Shown in pieces: positions 44,087-51,594 of a DNA stretch of 64,000 nucleotides. The first letter of the stretch is position 1, and each line of letters starts with the position of its first letter. This DNA comes from Desulfonatronospira thiodismutans ASO3-1 (GTDB taxonomy: Bacteria > Desulfobacterota > Desulfovibrionia > Desulfovibrionales > Desulfonatronovibrionaceae), in the NCBI RefSeq assembly GCF_000174435.1, contig NZ_ACJN02000001.1:1291658-1355657 (forward strand), read 5' to 3'. A program made the translations under genes and the position numbers. Below the pieces are notes generated by a model. It was not told the DNA's origin and did no database searches. It saw only the letters and a list, made by a program, of their open reading frames with translations.

Positions 44087-44415
44087 TATCACTCGTAACT
44101 CCCTCTAAGTGACTACAATTCAAGTTCATTTATTTCAGCATGTCGCTGTCACAAAAATGTGTCATTTTATGAGCCCGGCACGATCCACTCCCCTCCTTGG
44201 TTAAGGAGGGGCCGGGGGTGGTTCGTTCTATAATGATCATTTCCTTTTATGTATCACTCGTAACTCCCTCTAAGTCACTACAATTCAAGTTCATTTATTT
44301 GAGCATGTCACTGTCACAAAAATTTGTCATTTTATGAGCCCGGCACGATCCGCTCCCCTCCTTGGTTAAGGAGGGGCCGGGGGTGGTTTGTTCTATAATG
44401 ATCACTTCCTTATTT
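44087..44415. repeat. 165-bp tandem duplication with CCCCTCCTT palindrome
   Basis: Two units (44087-44251 and 44252-44415) begin TATCACTCGTAACTCCCTCT and include TACAATTCAAGTTCATTTAT, TGTCATTTTATGAGCCCGGC and CCCCTCCTTGGTTAAGGAGGGG. They differ at a few positions. A third partial copy lies at about 47348-47480 and a decayed one near 49741-49800. Confidence 0.75.
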
Positions 44416-44726
44416 TGCTTGCACACAGGCTTGATCCGAAACGTCCCCGGGTGATGCTTGAAACCAAGCCTTGCATAATTCAAACTGGCTTTCAAGCCCT
44501 GGCTCAAGGCGTTCAGATTCACTTATATCCTGTTGCCAGCGCCCATTGCTGAATCTCCAAGGGCCGCCCTGCAACACCCCTGAGACTGATAAATCCTTAA
44601 AATGCCGGCCAGCTAAACTCTGCATTTATGGATTGTGACTCACGGCATTGCCTGCGATTTGCGAATATGTTTTTTCAGAATACCAGGATGGAAAAACTGA
44701 AAGATATTTCACACAAAAAGGCGCTG
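44416..44726. other. Gap downstream of the AAA ATPase, partly duplicated at 47490-47610
   Basis: The segment from GGCTTGATCCGAAACGTC (44428) to GATTCACTTATAT (44528) recurs in diverged form after 47502, including AAGCCTTGCATAATTCAAAC. Short minus-strand frames through it (for example EPGLESQFELCKAWFQ) also appear in the copy and may be the tail of a lost gene. No intact gene is recognised. Confidence 0.45.
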
Positions 44727-45929
44727 TTACAATAATGTTTCCAGGCCGGCTTTCATAAAATCGACAAGCGGCAAGCCACCTCTACCGATTATCCAGATCT
44801 TTGAATCCGGCCAGTGCTTCTGGAATGCACCAACTCCTGAGTGAGCTTTAGAAAATTGTCCGCTTTTTACTTCGATTGCCGCAAGCCTGTTTCCTTTTTT
44901 GAGTACAAAGTCCACTTCCCTGTTTTTCTCCCGCCAGTAATATACCTCCACACCTTCTTCCTCTCCCTGGTTCACGAGGTAAGCGCCCACTGCGATTTCA
45001 ACCAGGCGACCCCACATCTTGGCTTCTGCACGCCAATCAGCAGGTGCCAGCCCGGACTGGGAAGTGACCAGGGCAGTGTTTCTCGGCTGCCATTTGGGAC
45101 TGGATGATCTGGTACGGATTTTTGTTCCGTGCCATTTTTGCAGTCCCTGGACCAGGTAGGCTCCTTCAAGAAGATGCTGGTAATGAGCCAGCGTAGTTGT
45201 ATTGCCCGCATCCTGAAGCTGTCCCAGAAGTTTCTGATAAGATATGATCTGTCCTGCATAATCGCAGCTTAGAGCATAAAGCCGGCGAAGCAGAGCTGGT
45301 TTCTGAACCCGGTGCATCAGCAGGATATCTTTGCCGATGGCGGTTTCCACCAGCGACTGCTGGACATAATCAGCCCACCTTGTCCAGTCATCCCTGAGCC
45401 GGGCTGCGCCGGGATACCCGCCGTAATAAAGATAAGTATCCAGGTCCCACTGAAAACATTTCTCCATTTCCACAAAAGACCAATGGGACATGCGTATTAA
45501 TTCAAACCGTCCGGCAAGGCTTTCAGTCAACCCGCCTTGAATCTGCAAAGATGATGATCCGCAAAGAACCAGGCGAATCTGATTCAGGCTGTTTCTCTGC
45601 TCCCATAACGCCTTGATACACTCAGCCCAGCCCTGAACCTTCTGGATTTCATCCAGGATCAGCAGTACAGGACCTTCTGCGGCAGTCTTGAATTCCGCCG
45701 CCTGCCAGGCCTGTTCAATCCAGTCTGTACCTGGTGGAGCCGGAGAGTCTGCGGATTCGTATATTGAGGCCCTGCCCCAGCTTTCCTTAACCTGAAGAAC
45801 AGCTGTAGTCTTTCCCACCTGTCTGGGCCCAAGGACTACCTGAATGAAAGGCTGCTGTTCCTGGAGCCTCTGACCAAGGGTGTAAACTTTTTGTCTTTTG
45901 AATTCGGGAAGTTGCATAATTTTTGCCAT
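44727..45929 (-). CDS. AAA ATPase with DUF4143 domain
   Basis: The 400-residue product has an AAA_14 domain with P-loop VLGPRQVGKTTAVLQV (about 32-47) and Walker B VLLILDEIQKV. A C-terminal DUF4143 domain carries a PD-(D/E)XK-like motif (REVDFVLKKGNRLAAIEVKSG, about 338-358). Families like this are common in accessory DNA and their role is unknown; a nuclease-linked or toxin-antitoxin-like function has been suggested by their behaviour. A perfect 22-bp palindrome covers its upstream region, so it is probably repressed by a DNA-binding factor or by itself. A truncated second copy of its 5' end lies at 58325-58521. Confidence 0.85.
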   Translation of the reverse strand: MAKIMQLPEFKRQKVYTLGQRLQEQQPFIQVVLGPRQVGKTTAVLQVKESWGRASIYESADSPAPPGTDWIEQAWQAAEFKTAAEGPVLLILDEIQKVQGWAECIKALWEQRNSLNQIRLVLCGSSSLQIQGGLTESLAGRFELIRMSHWSFVEMEKCFQWDLDTYLYYGGYPGAARLRDDWTRWADYVQQSLVETAIGKDILLMHRVQKPALLRRLYALSCDYAGQIISYQKLLGQLQDAGNTTTLAHYQHLLEGAYLVQGLQKWHGTKIRTRSSSPKWQPRNTALVTSQSGLAPADWRAEAKMWGRLVEIAVGAYLVNQGEEEGVEVYYWREKNREVDFVLKKGNRLAAIEVKSGQFSKAHSGVGAFQKHWPDSKIWIIGRGGLPLVDFMKAGLETLL

Positions 45930-45972
45930 TTACTCAATATATCGTTCTTTTTTACTCAATACATTGAGTAAA
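45929..45972 (-). promoter_or_regulatory. Palindromic operator upstream of the AAA/DUF4143 gene
   Basis: The arms TTTACTCAAT (45951-45960) and ATTGAGTAAA (45963-45972) form a perfect 22-bp palindrome with AC at its centre. A half-site, TTTACTCAATATAT, overlaps the start region (about 45930-45942). The arrangement is kept in the duplicate at 58521-58564. Confidence 0.6.
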
Positions 45973-46581
45973 TGTCAACAACAGACCTTAAAGATGTGAC
46001 TGCAAAAGGTCATTTTTGTCACGCGAACCACGCGAAGCGCTTGGCAGGACGCGTGGCAGACGTCAGAGGTCAGTACAAACTAAGATTTATGTCACGCGAA
46101 GACGCGTGATTGTCCCCCTGGCCGGTACCTGCCCCCTGAATGGTTACCCGCAGGGGGTGTGGATGTGGGATATATTCTATGAAGAGGCTGGGTGGTTCGT
46201 AGTCTTGCCCTTTCATTTTTCCCTTGCCTGTCCCCTAAAACCTAACTATATTAATACCTATGCATGTTATCCATGGACCACACGACAAGATATTCAAGCG
46301 CGTGATGGCTGACCGGAAAAATGCCATAAGTCTGCTTGGGATGGTTCAAAACATGTTTACAATTCGGCAATACCAGATATTTCATGCTGATGCTCCCGGT
46401 GGCCACCAGACAAGAAATCTCAGGGAAAAATTAATATTTGGGTTTTGAAAAAGTGTAAGCCAGCTTGCCTGACAAAAAGAACCATCCCCAACAGCCAGTA
46501 TTTTTAACTTGCCCTGCAAAACTGATTTTTTGCAGAAACATTCAATTGCGGAAAGCTAAATTGAACAAACGAGGTTTTTTT
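45973..46581. repeat. Gap with hairpin relic, micro-palindromes and a solo fold-back end
   Basis: At 45993-46018 the left arm of the TGTGACTGCAAAA hairpin is intact, but its right arm is replaced by palindromes. TCACGCGAA (46019) and ACGCGTGG (46049) enclose CCACGCGAAGCGCTTGGCAG (from 46028). TCACGCG-AAGA-CGCGTGA follows at 46092-46109. CCCCCTGAATGGTTAC (46132-46147) is a solo right end. The frames here have no family features. The whole stretch is duplicated near 58590-59172. Confidence 0.65.
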
Positions 46582-46812
46582 ATGAATGAAAGAATAACTA
46601 TTGATGCTAATATCTGCCATGGAAAGCCTGTAATAAAAGGTACAAGAGTTTTAGTTGCTAACATTTTAAGTGCATTAGGGTCTGGAGATAGTATAGAAGA
46701 AATATTGAATGATTATCCAAATATAACCCGTGAAGATATCTTTGCAGCAATAAAATTTGGAGGTCAGTTATCACGTTTTGAAGAACTGCCTTACGAAGAA
46801 AAGGTACTATGA
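46582..46812 (+). CDS. DUF433 antitoxin-like protein
   Basis: A 76-residue DUF433 protein (ITIDANICHGKPVIKGTRVLVANIL, then GDSIEEILNDYPNITREDIFAAI), a winged-helix family usually paired with PIN-like toxins. The ATG at 46582 has GAGG 7 nt before it; the upstream in-frame extension to 46465 lacks support. Its end overlaps the next gene by 4 nt (ATGA), giving translational coupling. The pair is more AT-rich than the surroundings, as expected for transferred toxin-antitoxin genes. Confidence 0.85.
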   Translation: MNERITIDANICHGKPVIKGTRVLVANILSALGSGDSIEEILNDYPNITREDIFAAIKFGGQLSRFEELPYEEKVL

Positions 46813-47168
46813 ATTTTTTTCTTGATGAGAACTTTCCTAAAAGTGCAGAAAGGTACTTGGTTTCGAAAGGGCATACTGTGTCTGATATTCGGGGCAGTTC
46901 AAATGAAGGTATAGATGACTTACAAATTTTTAGACTTGCGCAAGAAAAAAAAGCAACGTTTTTAACGACTGACAGAGACTTTTTTCACACCATTCCTCAC
47001 TTGTTTCCGGAGCATTATGGTATAGTAGTTATTGCTCTTAGACAACCAAATAGACACGCTATACTTTCGCGTTTATCATGGTTAGTTGAGCACTGTAAAA
47101 GTCAAGCTTTGTTTGGCAAGGCTTATTTGCTGCGAGAGTCCACGTATAAAGTTTATCCAGTTGATTAG
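46809..47168 (+). CDS. DUF5615 PIN-like toxin
   Basis: A 119-residue DUF5615 protein of the PIN-like nuclease superfamily. It has MNFFLDENFP at the start (the catalytic Asp and neighbouring acidic residues), then GIDDLQIFRLAQEKKATFLTTDRDFF with the second acidic cluster. It is coupled to the DUF433 gene by a 4-nt overlap. It is probably an RNase whose activity is held by DUF433. A second copy at 61892 is frame-shifted. Confidence 0.85.
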   Translation: MNFFLDENFPKSAERYLVSKGHTVSDIRGSSNEGIDDLQIFRLAQEKKATFLTTDRDFFHTIPHLFPEHYGIVVIALRQPNRHAILSRLSWLVEHCKSQALFGKAYLLRESTYKVYPVD

Positions 47169-47908
47169 TATACCTGTTCAAAAATAAAAGGGCCAGGCCT
47201 CTGAGACCAGCAAGCTGGTTTTCGGTTTTCTACCGACCCCGATACCGATACCGACCCCGACACCGACTACCAGAACAAGAGTACACACAAAATGTGCTGA
47301 ACAGTTACAAAGTTACCAACATGTTTGCTTGAAATTTGTGCTAAGCGCCTACAATTCAAGTTCATTTACTTCAGCATGTTGCTGTCACAACAATTTGTCA
47401 TTTTATGAGACCGGCACGGTCCACTCCCCTCCTTGGTTAAGGAGGGGCCGGGGGTGGTTCGTTCTAAATGATCATTTCCTTATTTTTCTTGTTCAAAGGC
47501 TTGATCCGAAACATACCAGGGTGAGATGCTGAACATCAAGCCTTGCATAATTCAAACCGCCTTTCAAGCCCTGGCACAAGGTTTTCAAATTCACTTATAT
47601 CTCTAAAAAGGATTTTATGCAGTCGCGTCTTGTCTTCGAACCGCAGAATCAGGAAATGCCTAAACTTTACCTGTAAAAAATATTGTAAAGCAAGACTTTT
47701 GCTGGTAAAGGTTAAAATAAGTCTTGCTGGATGATACTTTACTGCTCCCCACTGCAAAGCCAAATAATTCCGCAGCATACAGGCATTCAGGGAGACAGGC
47801 CGGAAACTGTACCGCACGACTCTTTTAATTATCCGCTTTATGTCAACTGACAAAAATGATTTCTGCAGGCGTTTGCAGTAAGGCACCCGGAAGTCACTTC
47901 TGTCCAGC
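47169..47908. repeat. Gap of mixed repeats upstream of the sigma-54 activator
   Basis: It begins with the end of the 1.47-kb duplication (to about 47213). A CCGACCCCGATACCGATACC block (about 47233-47268) matches the right arm of the fold-back at 29530. A third copy of the 44087 repeat (about 47348-47480) and a diverged copy of 44428-44540 follow. The ~138-codon minus-strand frame here is probably fortuitous. The last 150 bp, before 47909, show no recognised promoter. Confidence 0.55.
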
Positions 47909-49348
47909 ATGACCAGGAGAACCGGCTTGAAAAAATCCCCCAGAATCTTCATTTTTTCCCGGGACAGAACTTTCTACAGGGAAGCGGTCCGGGAAATGCG
48001 GTCTCTGGGCAGCTGTCATGCTGCAGATGATTTTCAGGATTTGAGAATTGACTTGCTGGAAAAATGCGAGGCAATCATCATGGACCTCCACCTGTCCCAA
48101 GAAAACCAGTTGAACTTTTTCAAAAAAAACATGGAGCAGCTCCACAGGCCGGCTGTCATTGTAGTTACAGACGAACATGACTCAGATCTCATTGAGACAG
48201 CCATCACCCTGGGAGCATGGGATTACTTTCAGAAACCGGTATTCTGGAAAAGACTGCGCGAGTCAGTCGGGCGAGCTCTGGAAGCTTCCAGCACCCTTTC
48301 AGCGATAAATTATGGCGATTTCAAACGGTGTGGAATCATTGGTTCGTCCCGAAGCATAAACTCCTGCCTGACCACCCTTGCATCATTCGCCCGCAGCAAC
48401 TCCAACGTGCTCATCTATGGTGAGACCGGAACGGGAAAAGAGCTCTTCTCCAGGGCCGTACACCTGAACAGCCCCAGAAGTCACAAGCCATTCATTATCA
48501 TAGACTGCGCCGCCCTGCCTGAAAACCTTGTGGAAAGCACCCTGTTCGGACATGAGAAAGGGGCTTTTACCACTGCAGACAAAAAACATACCGGGCTTAT
48601 AAGGCAGGCTCACGGCGGAAGCCTCTTTCTCGATGAAATAGGAGAACTCTCTCTTAATACACAGAAACTTTTCCTGCGGGTTCTTCAGGAACGCCGCTTC
48701 AGACCGGTAGGCTCAGCTACGGAGATTTTCTGTGATTTCAGACTGGTTGCAGCCACAAACAAGGATCTGGACCGCATGTGCGCTGAAGGGACTTTTCGCC
48801 GGGACCTCCTGTTTCGTCTTCACAGTTTTGCCTTGACCCTGCCTCCACTCAACTCAAGAGAGGAAGACGTGCTGGAGCTCATGTACTATTTTCTGGACAG
48901 GATCTGCAAAAAACACGGCCTGGAAAACAAGCAGCCTTCCCCGGAGGTTATAGATGCTTTCGCAGGTTACAGCTGGCCGGGCAATGTTCGCGAGCTTATA
49001 AACACCCTGGAGCATATGGCCATCACGGCCCGCCATGAACCTGTTATTCAGCCGGAGCATCTGCCCCTGCCCCTGAAAGTTTTCTGCAAGCAGCAGGTCA
49101 TGGAAAAAGACATGATGCAGGCCTGCACCGAGAGTCAAGAACCTGCACGCGACGAAGAATTCCCAAAGATTAAAGAGTACCGGGAGCAGGCCATAGCCCG
49201 CATTGAAAAAAAATACCTTGAAGAGCTTCTGCAGGCATCCGGTAAAGATATGCCCACCGCCTGCCGTCTTTCAGGGTTGTCCAGGCCCAGGCTCTACGCC
49301 ATGCTCAAAAAATACGGCCTTTCACCTGTGAAACACCGCAAGATATAG
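47909..49348 (+). CDS. Sigma-54 activator with degenerate receiver domain (NtrC family)
   Basis: A 479-residue protein: receiver-like domain (about 8-125), AAA+ domain (about 140-365) and Fis-type HTH (TACRLSGLSRPRLYAMLKKYGL). The receiver keeps the phosphoacceptor-like Asp (IIMDLHL) and the Lys (FQKPVFWK). The N-terminal acidic pair is reduced to IFSRD, so phosphorylation may be weak or absent. Walker A is GETGTGKE, and the sigma-54 contact loop reads GAFTTA rather than GAFTGA, a variant of the GAFTSA type seen in some activators. It lies about 900 nt upstream of the FrhB-HdrA pair on the same strand and is its likely regulator. No cognate kinase is adjacent on this strand. Confidence 0.88.
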   Translation: MTRRTGLKKSPRIFIFSRDRTFYREAVREMRSLGSCHAADDFQDLRIDLLEKCEAIIMDLHLSQENQLNFFKKNMEQLHRPAVIVVTDEHDSDLIETAITLGAWDYFQKPVFWKRLRESVGRALEASSTLSAINYGDFKRCGIIGSSRSINSCLTTLASFARSNSNVLIYGETGTGKELFSRAVHLNSPRSHKPFIIIDCAALPENLVESTLFGHEKGAFTTADKKHTGLIRQAHGGSLFLDEIGELSLNTQKLFLRVLQERRFRPVGSATEIFCDFRLVAATNKDLDRMCAEGTFRRDLLFRLHSFALTLPPLNSREEDVLELMYYFLDRICKKHGLENKQPSPEVIDAFAGYSWPGNVRELINTLEHMAITARHEPVIQPEHLPLPLKVFCKQQVMEKDMMQACTESQEPARDEEFPKIKEYREQAIARIEKKYLEELLQASGKDMPTACRLSGLSRPRLYAMLKKYGLSPVKHRKI

Positions 49349-49375
49349 CTCCTTTCTGTTTGACGGCAATTTTTC
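49349..49375. other. Short spacer after the activator gene
   Basis: A short AT-rich spacer follows the stop codon and runs directly into the repeat at 49376. No terminator separate from that repeat is seen. Confidence 0.3.
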
Positions 49376-49729
49376 GACTTACTCCTGAGACCATGTCACA
49401 AAAAACAATAACCACGCGAAGCGCGTGGCAGGCCTTAGACAGGATTAACAGGATTGACAGGATAAGCAATCAGCGGCCCCGGTGAAATCAGCTGCGCTGT
49501 CCTTCGGAATTTCACAGGGCAAGCCGGAAGCCGCAGATTGCATTAGTCATCCAGCACTCACTTTCTTCTGGCATTCATGAGTGCCGGAAAAAAGTGAGTG
49601 CTGGAGTGATAACCTTTTGGCCTGGCTACCGGCCAGGACAAAATGACTTTTCTCTTAATCCATCTCTTAATCCTGTTAATCCTGTCAAATAGCTCTTTTC
49701 TTTATTGGGTTGCGGGCAATGCCCGCCTT
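49376..49729 (-). repeat. ~330-bp four-copy element, copy D, with one micro-palindrome insert
   Basis: Same order as copy C (inverted relative to A and B). One insert, CCACGCG..CGCGTGGCAGGC at 49412-49433, lies at the same position as the first insert of copy C. The second insertion position of copy C is empty here (TTAACAGGATTGACAGGATAA). Confidence 0.78.
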
Positions 49730-49920
49730 ATTTAAACTATTTAAGCCCCTTGCTGTCACACAAGCTTGTCATTATATGATCACGACACGGCCTGGCCCCT
49801 CCTTAAAAGCTGCCGCGTCTTGCAAGGCAAGACAAAAACATCCCCCAGATGTCTAACCAGAGCTTCAACTTCCTTTTAAAAATCTATAACCAATTGTTTT
49901 TAAAGACTTTGTGTGATGCA

Positions 49921-49936
49921 GGCACACAACTTGTTA
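49921..49936 (+). promoter_or_regulatory. Candidate sigma-54 promoter for the FrhB-HdrA genes
   Basis: GGCACACAACTTGTTA keeps the -24 GG(CAC) and the -12 spacing, but has GT in place of the invariant GC (TTGT for TTGC). It lies about 310 nt before the ATG at 50243 and downstream of a sigma-54 activator gene. The match is suggestive, not strong. Confidence 0.35.
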
Positions 49937-50121
49937 TAGTAACCTTAAACCGGCCGGTGGAACATCTGGCTCGTGGTTTCCTTGAGCCCGCTTAAGGGAA
50001 TTAAAATACCCCCTCCCCGCACCCCCTTTTATTATGCAAATGGTAAGCAGAAAACTGTAAAGTGCGGGGCTGTTCCCAGACAGCGGGCTTAAGAAAACCA
50101 CTGAGCCCCGGATAATGACCT

Positions 50122-50181
50122 GTAACCACTCAGGGGGGTCCTCGATGTTGATTACTGGCACAAGCCCCCCTGAATGGTTAC
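50122..50181. repeat. 60-bp fold-back element, GTAACCATTCAGGGGG family
   Basis: The ends GTAACCACTCAGGGGG (50122-50137) and CCCCCTGAATGGTTAC (50166-50181) enclose 28 nt. It lies in the leader of the FrhB-like gene and would form a stable hairpin in its mRNA. Confidence 0.75.
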
Positions 50182-50242
50182 AATGACCTTGTCTATGCGC
50201 TCAACTGCTCAACACCTTGAATTTGCCACAAAGGAGGCGAAT

Positions 50243-51541
50243 ATGAGTTCATTTCAAACCCTGGTTGAAGAAGTCCATCAGAATGATCGCTGCCATATGT
50301 GCGGTGGATGTGTCACTTTCTGTACCGCCATCAATTATGGTGCACTGGAGATTGGAGAGGACGGTTTGCCGCGCTACAAGGACCAGAACAGTTGCCTGGA
50401 ATGCGGAATATGTTACATGCTCTGCCCTGAAGTAGAAGAACTGGACGTAGAAATAAACAGTCTTGCAAACTGGGAGGAGCCGGCAGGCAAAATTATATCC
50501 TCAAGCATCCTTCGGGCCAGAGACAGACAGGTCCTGGACAGAGCAACCGATGGCGGAGCCGTGACTGCAATTCTTCTGCATCTCATGGAATCAGGCCGCA
50601 TAGACGGGGCCGTGGTCAGCAGAAACAAAGGCCTGTTCAACAGGGAACCCATGCTGGCCCGTACCAGTGAGCAGATACTGGAATGCTGCGGCTCCTATTT
50701 TGATGTTTCTCACGGCACGTACCACTATGGTACGCAGTACTCCACCTACTCGCCGTCTGTGCAGGCCTTAGGCGATGTCAAAACTCAAGGATTCAGAAGC
50801 ATAGCCTTTGTCGGAACACCATGCCAGGTAAGGACACTCAGAAAAATGCAGGCCCTGGGAGTTGTCCCGGCTGATGCAATCTACTGTGTCCTGGGTCTTT
50901 TCTGTACAGGCAATTTCGAATTTGACGACAACTCCAGGAAACGATTGGAAAAGACCGGAGAATTCAGCTGGAAAGATGTGCAAAAAATCAATGTTACCGA
51001 CAAGGTGTACATCTATATGCAGGACGGCTCCATACATGCCCTTCCCCTGGATGAGCTGGATTTCATCAAAAGACGGGCATGTAATTACTGCCACGATTAC
51101 AGCGCCGAACTGGCCGACCTCTCCTTCGGCGGTGTGGGCTCGGACGACGGCTGGACAACGGTTTTGACCAGAAGCCCTCTGGGAATGGAAATATTGCGGT
51201 ATGCCGAAAGAAACAGCCTGGAAAGACTGGGAATGCAGGACCCGGATACACAGGATCAAAGATCGGCCCTTGATGCCGAGATCCAGGACCTGAAAAGCCG
51301 CATGCAGCACCTGCAGTACCGCCGCCTGGAAAACCCTGAGACCACGGCCCACGGATACCAGGAAATGCTCGAAAGACTCAAATATCTTCAAAAACAAAAG
51401 CAAAAGTTACAGCCGGCAAAGCAAAGGCCTGAACAGCATGCCTTAAACAGCTGCCTGGAAGTCGTTCTGGAAAAATGCCGTCAAAAGAAAGGTCAAATTC
51501 CCCAAAGCCGCAGCAGAACTGCTCCGGCAACAGTGGCCTGA
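50243..51541 (+). CDS. FrhB/FdhB-type iron-sulfur flavoprotein
   Basis: A 432-residue member of the coenzyme F420 hydrogenase/dehydrogenase beta-subunit family. The N-terminal ferredoxin region has CHMCGGCVTFC (18-28) and CLECGICYMLC (52-62). The FrhB domain follows with ATDGGAVTAILLHLME, FVGTPCQVRTLRKM, GLFCTGNFEF and RRACNYCHDYSAELADLSFGGVGS. A C-terminal coiled coil (about 340-410, rich in Gln/Lys/Leu) is unusual for the family. The protein probably passes electrons between a cytoplasmic carrier and the HdrA fusion encoded 53 nt downstream. AAAGGAGG, 5 nt before the ATG at 50243, fixes the start. The natural cofactor (F420, NAD(P)H or ferredoxin) is unknown. Confidence 0.88.
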   Translation: MSSFQTLVEEVHQNDRCHMCGGCVTFCTAINYGALEIGEDGLPRYKDQNSCLECGICYMLCPEVEELDVEINSLANWEEPAGKIISSSILRARDRQVLDRATDGGAVTAILLHLMESGRIDGAVVSRNKGLFNREPMLARTSEQILECCGSYFDVSHGTYHYGTQYSTYSPSVQALGDVKTQGFRSIAFVGTPCQVRTLRKMQALGVVPADAIYCVLGLFCTGNFEFDDNSRKRLEKTGEFSWKDVQKINVTDKVYIYMQDGSIHALPLDELDFIKRRACNYCHDYSAELADLSFGGVGSDDGWTTVLTRSPLGMEILRYAERNSLERLGMQDPDTQDQRSALDAEIQDLKSRMQHLQYRRLENPETTAHGYQEMLERLKYLQKQKQKLQPAKQRPEQHALNSCLEVVLEKCRQKKGQIPQSRSRTAPATVA

Positions 51542-51594
51542 TAAAAAGCCTGAAAAAATACCTGGCGGGTGCGCCACCGGAAAACATATAAATT

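Larger units (their letters stand above)
49730..50242. other. Regulatory gap upstream of the FrhB-HdrA pair
   Basis: It holds a decayed 44087-type repeat (about 49741-49800), a candidate sigma-54 promoter (49921-49936), and a 60-bp fold-back element with ends GTAACCACTCAGGGGG (from 50122) and CCCCCTGAATGGTTAC (50166-50181). No protein gene is convincing; the 50174 extension of the next frame is unsupported. Confidence 0.5.

Noticed and set aside
46019-46109. Integron attC sites or dif/XerCD sites for the micro-palindromes
   Set aside because: They are shorter than attC, lack the R and L core boxes, and no integron integrase is present.
46016-46312. 98-codon frame, present again at 58608
   Set aside because: It is duplicated only because the region is duplicated; it begins in micro-palindromes and has no ribosome site or family features.
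47536-47952. 138-codon minus-strand frame upstream of the activator
   Set aside because: It overlaps repeat sequence and the activator's start, and its composition is not protein-like.
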